Assembly: GCA_002179805.1 (NCBI GenBank)
Contig: NAVB01000616.1
Location: 1-13,713, forward strand
DNA length: 13,713 nucleotides
Source of the DNA: Acanthamoeba lenticulata
Lineage: Eukaryota; Discosea; Longamoebia; Acanthamoebidae
Direction: 5' to 3'
Part shown: piece after piece, positions 7,960-13,713 of the stretch
How the letters are laid out: each line of letters starts with the position of its first letter
Numbering within the stretch: position 1 is the stretch's first letter
The notes under the pieces: generated by a model
What the model saw: only the letters and a program-made list of their open reading frames with translations
Database searches by the model: none
Told to the model about the DNA's origin: nothing
Translations under genes and position numbers: made by a program

Positions 7960-9456
7960 TTATGGTCGACCATCGCTGATGTCGTTGACCACAATCCGCG
8001 CAGCGTCTTCCCACCGCTGTCGCACGCCCAGAGGGCTAACACTGAGAACCACAAACTCTCCCACCACGTCGTTGTTGTTGTCCTTCTCCTCCTCTCCTCC
8101 TCTCTCTTGCCTGGGGTGGACCACCACGTTTTCGAGAAAGTAGCCGTTGGTGTAGCTCCGGCCCACGTACTCGCCGTGGCAGTACACCTCGCAACTCTCA
8201 ATCACCTGCTTCGATGAAGAGCAGACGGGGTGTTGGTGTGGGCAGGCTCGTCATTAACTCCTACCACACTCTCACGCACAGGGGGGGAGGGCAAACCTCT
8301 GCTTCGTTTGCGCAAGCCGGGCGGTCCCACGCCAGCCACACGTTCGTAGTGCGATTGGCGTAAGAGGTCGGCCCTGGTGGGGGCAGGAGCGTGGCCAGGC
8401 TCCATGACACGGCTCCGGTCAGGTTGCACACCCTCGCCGGGCGAGCAAACTCGGTTTCCCGCCGGTGTACCGCATGAATGCGGATCTCGCCCACACGAGC
8501 TGCAAATGGCACGACGGGTCCTGGTGCCGTGGTGGATGCAGCCTGAGCGAGGAGGCTGAGCAGGATCAGACTTACGATGCTTCGACCACGCAGCGCTTCG
8601 GGCTCTACGGCATAGGTGGCTGTTTGCCATCCGTGTACGGTTTCGGTGGTGATCGGCTCGATGATTTCGGCCACCCGTTCGCGGCTGATCATCGGCAGCG
8701 TCTTGAACTGAGGAACAGAGAGATGGAGGAGCGAGCCGTCGTCCAGCTCCGCTTCGAGGGCCACGGCACCGCCTTCCGTATCAACCCGGCTCACAAAGCC
8801 GATCAGCAGATGTTGATCCGGCGGCGCGGCAAAGTGTGTCTTGAAGAGGCGGCCTCGATGGTAGGGCAAAGGACCGTCACCTCCTCCTGCTGAAGTCTCG
8901 AACGCTGCTTGACTGAGAAAGAGGCCCGACACCGTCAAGGACGAGCCTGCGCACAGAGAGAGACGAGACCGGCAGTTACTCAACTACCGCCGCTGCGCAC
9001 GTTCGAGGAGCGGGGAGGCGCAACGAGGGCCGCACCTCCTTCGTAGGCCAGGTCGTGCCCGATGCCAAACTCGATGCAATCGCCCTGGCCACTCACCCTT
9101 GTGGAGTTGTCGTAACGGGTCAGAGATATCAATATATTTTTAAACAATAAAATAAAATAAAATAAAATGACCATAAATACCGTTGGCCGTGTCTGTATGT
9201 GGGCTGGACGCTCTGGCGGCTGAGGTGACTCCACTGGCCCTCGCGGACCAACTGAAAGGCGGAGACAAGTGCGGTGGCAGAAGCAATGGTTTGATCATCG
9301 CCCATTATTGCTTGCGCACAAGGCCACCACGTACCACGCCTTGCTGGAATAGTTTCAGGCCGACGCTCTGGTCAAAGTTGGAGTAGAACGGGAGGGCAGC
9401 AGGCACCTCCCGCTCGTCCAGGAAGCTGGCGATGCTCTCCTTGATCGCCAGGACGT
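7960..9456 (-). other. GH85 continuation and C-terminal beta-sandwich region (about residues 789-1171)
   Basis: Exons 17 to 21 contain 'REVPAALPFYSNFDQSVG', 'GQWSHLSRQSVQPTY', 'HDLAYEGGSSLTVSG', 'RVGEIRIH' and 'WLAWDRP', and end with 'CEVYCHGEYVGRSYTNGYF' and 'WEDAARIVVNDIS'. These correspond in order to the LPF.T.F..G.G, W..LS.Q..QP, A..GG.SL.V.G and LGEI segments of animal ENGases, which fold as carbohydrate-binding-like beta domains after the barrel. Confidence 0.8.
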
Positions 9457-12400
9457 CTGGGAAGAGGAGGATATCAGTTGGATCATGCCCTCCCCCCACC
9501 TCGTTAACGGTCTTCGCTTGGCCAAGCTCAACGTACCCTTGAGCTGGTGGTCGCCGTTGGAATGCCACCTGAGCTGCAAGAAGGCGCCGGCTAGCTTCGT
9601 CCCAAAATGACCTGCCCAATGCTCGACATCCTTGGCTCCATCCTTGTTCCCCCCCCCCACAACACACCTCCAGTCAATTTCAATGGCGTGATGACGGGTG
9701 ATGAGGCCCGTGGGTGGAGCCATGAGCCTGAGGGTCGAAGTCTAGACCTCCCAGTAAAGGTAGCGGGCTCCCGCGCCAAACCCAAAGAAGGTAGAAGTGG
9801 CCAACTGCCACTCCCCGGTAGCAGTCAAAACCGACGAGTCGTACTCTGCGAGCTTCTTGTGCTCGCCATCCCGCAGCTCGACCTGTGCAGCGGGCCGCGC
9901 GACAGCCAAAAATAATAATTTTTTTAAAAAAATGGTCTTCAGAAATGGTCATCGCCCGAGCTCGAGATGAAGGGCAGTGCCTTTAGGTAAAACAGATCGG
10001 CGCAGTTGGGCGGCCCTCCGGCGTACCTTTGAGGGAGGGGAAGACGGGACATAGGTTCAGCTCTACGCCAACACGGGGGAGAGCGAGACACGAACCACTC
10101 GCCGAAAGAGATCGCTGGGCAATGCTTGTCCAGGAGGCACGTAGGATTCATTTCCGTCGCACCGCGGCGGGTGAGTTCCTTTTTCATGAGCTCCACGAGG
10201 TCAAACTCCCGCGCTCGTCTGCTCGATCGCCATTACCCACGACGAGTCACACTTCCCTCCCGCCTCAAGGCCAAGAGAAAACGGACCTGCACCACTCGTG
10301 GGATGCCTGTAGTGCACTCTGCTCGCGGAGCGTCACATTGGGGCCCGCGTTTTCGCCTTGGAGCAACTTCCAGCCAGAACCGCCGGTTTCGATAAACCAT
10401 TTGTCCGTGATGACGCCTGCGTGGGGGCAGCACAGCATGAGAACACGGAGTCGGGGGGGGGGTGAATGGGTGCAGCCAGAACGCAACTGGTTGCAATGGC
10501 CTGGACTGGTGTAGCGTCTGAGAGGAAGGTCGCCTCAATCTCTAGATCAAAGTAGAAACACTCGGACGAGTTGGATCCGAACCAGAATCGTCGTTCCACA
10601 TGCTCGAACCCTAGTCGCCCACCGTGCCGGCCCTCGAATGTCCAGCCAGGAGCAAAGAAAGCCACCGAAGTGCTTCCCTTGGCATCGTCCGACTGTGAGC
10701 AAACACACACACGCCAAGTTGGTCTTTAGCTTCAAAACAAAGGAGTTGGTTCGTGGAGTTTCGAGAAACCGCACCCCTTCGAGCTCGCTGATGGCTTGCA
10801 GGGCCTTGTAGCAATTGTACTGGCCGCCGCCGTAAGTGCCCCGGCCCCAACAATCAATGCCCACGTAAAGGTCGTAGCTCCGTTCTCGCGCGCGCTTGTA
10901 GCTGTTGCGCAGCATTTCCTCGGTCCATGCATAGTTGACAAAGAGGCCGTCGCTGGCTTGAAAAAATAGCTCGTTCTTGTCGTTGAGTTGGTTCTGCCAC
11001 CTAAAGCCGATTACCGATTATGAGACCCAGCCCTAGTCGCTCGCAACAGGGAAACTGGTCGAAGGGAGAGGAGGGGGGTCGACGTACTGCAACTTACCCT
11101 CGCTTGTGACGCTGTCGTACCACAGTACGAGCGCATTTGGGCCCAGTTCCCGTTTGGTGGCCTCACGCATGTAGGCCAGAAAGGTGGCCATACGCTGAGC
11201 GTTCTCGGGTGAGTCCAGATCGCACTCAATGTTGAGGAACCAGCCGTCGAAGCCATAGTACTTGGCCATTGCGATGAGTTTGTCCGCGAAGAACCGGCCT
11301 CCATCCGCGCCTGTGGGTCAGCCCAAGGCCAAGTTAAACAAAAACGAATGAGGAAAGACCAGAGCGCAGTTAAGCGGCAGGAGCGGACCTGATGGACCAT
11401 CGAGCAAGAGCAGCGCGTCAGGCTTGGATGCATCCCATTCCGTGATGAAGGTGCCCTGAAGTTGGCATGTGCCGCGTTCAACATGACAGCCCAGGCCAGC
11501 ACAGGAGGACGCTATCATGTACCAGAACTTTGACCCCGTTTCGGTGGGCCGCGTTTATCCAACCCACGGCTGGATCGGGGAGCAAACCAGGTAAGGTACC
11601 CTCACCCCATGACGACATCTATCCGGACTAAGGCAGAGGCGTGATGTACGTGGCACGGTGATGCGGTGATGCGAGAAGTAGATAAAGATGTCGATAAATG
11701 GCCAGTTGAAGAAGTTGTAGATGCCTTCTGTCTTGCACCCCAACGCGAATCGGTCATGTAAATACCCTCCCGCCATGTCGTGGCAGTGAATCCTGCCATT
11801 GGTCCACACCAGATACGAAACGAGGTAAGACAAGCGGAAATCAAGTTTGCCACATACCCACCTTTGCTGTCGATGTTGCGCATCATCGAAGTGAGGGCGT
11901 GGGCGCAGCGCAGTACGTGAAACATTCAAGGGGTCGCTGCCGGGTCGCCAATTTATCACCTCAGCCAGATGCTTAATGGGGCGTGACTCTTGCCGCACTA
12001 GCGGTACTGTTTGTGGCGGATAGGCTGGCGCTCTGTATTGCGAATGTTAAGAGTTGAGAAGTGTACTTCAATTTCCGACTGGAAAGGGACAGGTACCTTG
12101 CGCAGAGATCTTGAATCTCCTCTCTGGACAGAACACCAGGAAAAAGATCAACACTATCCATCAGACCAGTGAATGAAAGCACGACTTGACCCTCATCTCG
12201 GCTGATAGACGAGGGCAGTCCTGCTAGATAGGTAAGATCTGCACAAAACATGGGATCAGAAGAGCCTCCCCAAGAGCGGCTAGGGACTCGGGACAGTTCA
12301 CGCTGAGGCACAAGCAAATGATTGTGAGCTGCTCAGATGTACCCCTGAAGCGAAGCAAGCGGGTGGCCTGGGAAGAAGCAGCAGTGTTGGAGAGAGGCAC

Positions 12401-13065
12401 TGTATAATTTGATGCCACGAGCTGCTCGTCAAGGTACAGTTGGGCTGAGCCGTCTGCCGACCGAATAATAGCAATGTGCGCCCTGTTCCAGTGGTGGTAA
12501 GTGAGTCCTATTAGTTTTTTGAGGCTTCAAGTATTGCTGCGTATGAGCCGTGCCATTGATTGTCGGTCACTGAAGTGGGGGAACAGAGGCTATGTTCCCT
12601 CACTTGCGCAGCTACTGTTCCATCGGCCTGTAGGTGTGCGTGATAGTCAGCACGCTCAGGAGTGGACACACCGAGTTGAGCGTTTATGTACATGAAGCCA
12701 CAGTGCCAAGGTCGGTCGCGCCACTGACGGTCCGAGAAACAATAGCGCAACCCTTTCGCCCCAGTCACAGCGCTTTGTCTGGCTCTCCCCCCCCCCAACT
12801 TGCGGTGAACAGATGCAAACACAGGACGAACAGCATCACCACGCACCACGTATACCCACAGGCTCAACGAAAACTCTGTCCCGGTATGGAGAAGTCTGCC
12901 AGTTGCTTAACCTGAGTACTCAGCTCCGCCTCTGTCAATGGCCAGAGGATTGACGAGGAGAACGTACGGTGGAGTAAGCACGCTGAGCAGAGTAGACGAA
13001 CCGCCTTCGAACTGCGCCGCACAAGAAGAGAGCAACCGGATGGGCGTGCCGGTGCTCGTCATCAT
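7960..13065 (-). CDS. Endo-beta-N-acetylglucosaminidase (GH85) with LamG and inserted FBA domains, complete
   Basis: Cleaves between the two GlcNAc residues of the N-glycan core, releasing free oligosaccharide from glycoproteins. Exons in transcript order: 12968-13065, 12554-12895, 12343-12482, 12097-12238, 11862-12032, 11650-11792, 11523-11569, 11389-11455, 11088-11310, 10775-11000, 10488-10692, 10287-10416, 10075-10218, 9981-10026, 9748-9882, 9537-9642, 9335-9456, 9181-9251, 9036-9097, 8297-8946, 7960-8205. Every phase matches and the total is 3516 nt, 1171 aa. Two introns (12483-12553 and 9883-9980) need GC donors; the rest are GT-AG. Domain order: LamG-like (about 1-245), GH85 core (about 300-575), FBA (about 601-788), GH85 continuation and C-terminal beta domains (789-1171). 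No signal peptide or membrane segment follows the first ATG ('MMTSTGTPIRLL'), so it is cytosolic like other eukaryotic ENGases. The human enzyme is about 740 aa; the excess is the LamG and FBA parts. Enzyme identity is firm; exact edges of exons 2, 3 and 14 less so. Confidence 0.9.
9146..9168. repeat. (AATAA)n run in a GH85-gene intron
   Basis: Four to five AATAA units lie inside the AT-rich intron 9098-9180. Confidence 0.75.
9537..10416 (-). other. F-box-associated (FBA) domain inserted in the GH85 protein (about residues 601-788)
   Basis: Exons 12 to 16 read in order: 'KWFIETGGSGWKL', 'ASHEWCRRAREFDLVELM', 'CPAISFGEWFVSR', 'DLFYLKVELRDGEHKKLAEY', 'TATGEWQLATSTFFGFGAGARYLYWE', 'DVEHWAGHFGTKLAGAFLQL'. 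These follow the FBA plan seen in FBXO2-type proteins: W.vE.GG.GW, SxEWCR...DL, PaI...W...R, geW...s..F..yg.g.R, and a final D...WaG.fG...t. The Trp of 'HWAG' aligns with the glycan-stacking Trp of the FBXO2 'YWKG' loop; the neighbouring Tyr and Lys are not conserved. The domain ends just before the exon carrying the conserved GH85 segment 'LPFYSNFDQSVGLKLF', so it is nested rather than appended. Confidence 0.75.
10489..12032 (-). other. GH85 catalytic core (about residues 242-601)
   Basis: Family hallmarks appear in order: 'HCHDMAGGYLHDRF', 'FIDIFIYFSHHRITVPP', 'GWINAAHRNGVKVLGTFITEW', 'YYGFDGWFLNIEC', 'LVLWYDSVTSEGKLQWQNQLN', 'DGLFVNYAWTEE', 'LYVGIDCWGRGTYGGGQYN', 'SVAFFAPGWTFE' and 'RRFW'. 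The N-x-E pair of substrate-assisted catalysis is Asn410/Glu412 (Glu codon at 11225-11227), so the enzyme should be active. In known GH85 enzymes the Asn positions the substrate acetamido group and the Glu is the acid/base. Confidence 0.9.
12097..13065 (-). other. LamG/pentraxin-like domain of the GH85 protein (residues 1 to about 241)
   Basis: Exons 1 to 4 spell a jelly-roll lectin-type fold: 'CAAQFEGGSSTLL' near the start, 'TEFSLSLWVYV' (the FSlslWv strand), 'NQW' joined to 'AHIAIIRSADGSAQLYLD' (the classic W.HvAi...dG...lYlD core) and 'GLMDSVDLFPGVLSREEIQDLC' (the G.iDdv.ly...Ls..Ei closing element). LamG-like domains bind sugars or proteins, often outside cells, but none of the usual secretion signals is present here. 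Human ENGase has no such domain. Confidence 0.75.
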
Positions 13066-13156
13066 CAGCTTTTTGTGTATTTTATTTTATGTTTTTGTTT
13101 ATTTTCTGATTTTTCTTTTTGCCCCAACTCAAATTCAAATTGAGTGCAGGAAATGA
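13066..13156 (-). promoter_or_regulatory. 91-bp spacer: end of INO80C-like gene and promoter of the GH85 gene
   Basis: Only 91 bp lie between the TGA of the upstream gene (13157-13159) and the ATG of the GH85 gene (13063-13065), both on the minus strand. On that strand the spacer is A-rich with AAATAAA-like words, suitable for polyadenylation of the first transcript and a short AT-rich promoter for the second. No discrete promoter motif is recognised. Confidence 0.4.
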
Positions 13157-13675
13157 TCATCGCAGCTTGATGGCAGCATTCCGAAGCTGGAGGAAACGCT
13201 GCACGTAGTCGTGCGGCAAAGTTTGAAGGTATTGAAACACCTCGGCAGAGGCATAGCGTAAGCCCGTGCGTGGGTCTTTGTAAGGCGCCTGTGTTGTACA
13301 CATCGAGAGCAAAGAGGAGAGAGGGTTGGCAACCAGAGGCGCACACAATACGTGTTGTGGTCCTGTACGTACTATAAGGCCTGTGATGTCGCAATACTTT
13401 TTGGCAGGAACGAGAGAAGGAGGAGCGTTGATGCTCGTGACTATGATCAGAGAAAAAAGAGTTGTGTGAAACTGCACGGTTCCTGGGGCGGGCAGGGATG
13501 AACGTACACGAAGGGACAGAAGGCGGCAAGTCTTTGACAAGCGACTCCTCAGCTTTGAGGATTTGCTTAAAGTTCTTAAAAACAGGCTTCCGGCCAGCCG
13601 CCTGGGCCTCTGCCAGCTTGCTTTTGGCCAAATCTTTAAAGGAGAGAGCTTCCACTTCCTGCTCTCGAAGAAGAA
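13157..13675 (-). CDS. INO80 complex subunit C / Ies6-like protein (YL1 C-terminal domain), 3' exons only
   Basis: A subunit of the INO80 nucleosome-remodelling complex, acting in the nucleus. Visible exons: 13508-13675, 13373-13440 and 13157-13288 (stop TGA at 13157-13159), with GT-AG introns of 67 and 84 nt and matching phases. The last acceptor (TAATAG, 13676-13681) starts the first visible exon, so the N-terminus is beyond the window. The visible 122 or so residues include 'KPVFKNFKQILKAEESL', matching the 'W+SLRQIL.AE' segment of animal INO80C. After that comes the YL1-C domain: 'APPSLVPAKKYCDITGL', 'APYKDPRTGLRYASAEVF' and 'YLQTLP'. It ends with 'FLQLRNAAIKLR'. The YL1-C motif also occurs in VPS72/YL1, but the short C-terminus and the preceding QIL segment favour INO80C/Ies6. 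Confidence 0.85.
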   Translation of the reverse strand, partial: FFFESRKWKLSPLKIWPKASWQRPRRLAGSLFLRTLSKSSKLRSRLSKTCRLLSLRVRSSLPAPGTVQFHTTLFSLIIVTSINAPPSLVPAKKYCDITGLIVRTGPQHVLCAPLVANPLSSLLSMCTTQAPYKDPRTGLRYASAEVFQYLQTLPHDYVQRFLQLRNAAIKLR

Positions 13676-13713
13676 CTATTAGAGTTGTGAACCACCCTAG
13701 TGCAACTGTTCGG
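13676..13713 (-). other. Intron end of the INO80C-like gene
   Basis: On the minus strand this reads a T-rich stretch ending in AATAG before the first visible exon. No coding signal is seen here. Confidence 0.5.

Noticed and set aside
8465..8893. Plus-strand ORF opposite the GH85 C-terminal exon
   Set aside because: Shadow of the minus-strand coding sequence; no family likeness.
9675..9745. Apparent in-frame stop and frameshift in the FBA region
   Set aside because: Explained by an ordinary GT-AG intron 9643-9747 that restores 'YLYWE-DGAKDVEHWAG' in phase.
10027..10074. Apparent frameshift after 'EWFVSR'
   Set aside because: A short GT-AG intron (10027-10074) joins 'RSPP' to 'YAGGPP' in phase, so no break is needed.
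12880..12967. Apparent one-base deletion before 'FSLSLW' in the LamG domain
   Set aside because: Using the acceptor at 12896-12898 gives a 72-nt intron and a continuous frame from the ATG at 13065.
1..13713. tRNA, rRNA or CRISPR features
   Set aside because: No cloverleaf with a GGTTCGA-type arm, no rRNA-like segment and no regularly spaced repeats were seen on either strand.

Overview
This is a gene-dense stretch of nuclear DNA from a eukaryotic microbe. Most genes are split by short introns (about 47 to 110 nt, GT-AG with some GC-AG) that often begin GTACGT and often contain CA, GT or CT runs. Spacers between genes are short. The architecture and the mix of genes would fit a free-living amoeba such as an Acanthamoeba-like amoebozoan. 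That is an impression from gene structure, not an identification.

Layout. Positions 1 to about 2550 are visibly more AT-rich than the rest. They hold the 3' end of a chromodomain-type gene (+ strand), a non-coding stretch with a duplicated GGGGAATTTC element and a long one-sided pyrimidine tract, and a weakly supported multi-exon gene on the minus strand (1204-2889) whose first, acidic exon lies in GC-rich sequence. Positions 3037-4703 carry a decayed NAD kinase copy (+ strand). It has lost the GGDG and NE catalytic motifs and has two in-frame deletions and several frame breaks. Positions 4704-5554 hold a possible small lysine-rich ORF (minus) and a possible structured RNA. Positions 5555-7919 are a complete nine-exon glutamate decarboxylase gene (+ strand, 524 aa). 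Positions 7960-13065 (minus) are a complete gene of 21 exons that I could splice in frame from ATG to stop (1171 aa). It encodes a cytosolic-type endo-beta-N-acetylglucosaminidase (GH85). Positions 13157-13675 (minus) are the 3' exons of an INO80C/Ies6-like chromatin remodeller subunit (YL1 C-terminal domain).

The most interesting object is the GH85 gene. Its product has an N-terminal laminin-G-like domain. Between the end of the GH85 core and the conserved 'LPF..NF' segment it carries an inserted F-box-associated (FBA) domain, the sugar-binding module of the F-box proteins that recognise the chitobiose core of N-glycans on misfolded glycoproteins. A GH85 enzyme cuts inside that same core. 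One polypeptide therefore appears to join recognition and cleavage of the same glycan, without an F-box.

The genes do not form an obvious pathway. GAD and the GH85 gene are convergent, with only 40 bp between stop codons and a 14-bp perfect palindrome in that gap. The GH85 gene and INO80C are in tandem, 91 bp apart. Exon boundaries were chosen by hand from splice signals, reading phase and family similarity. No alignment or transcript data were available.
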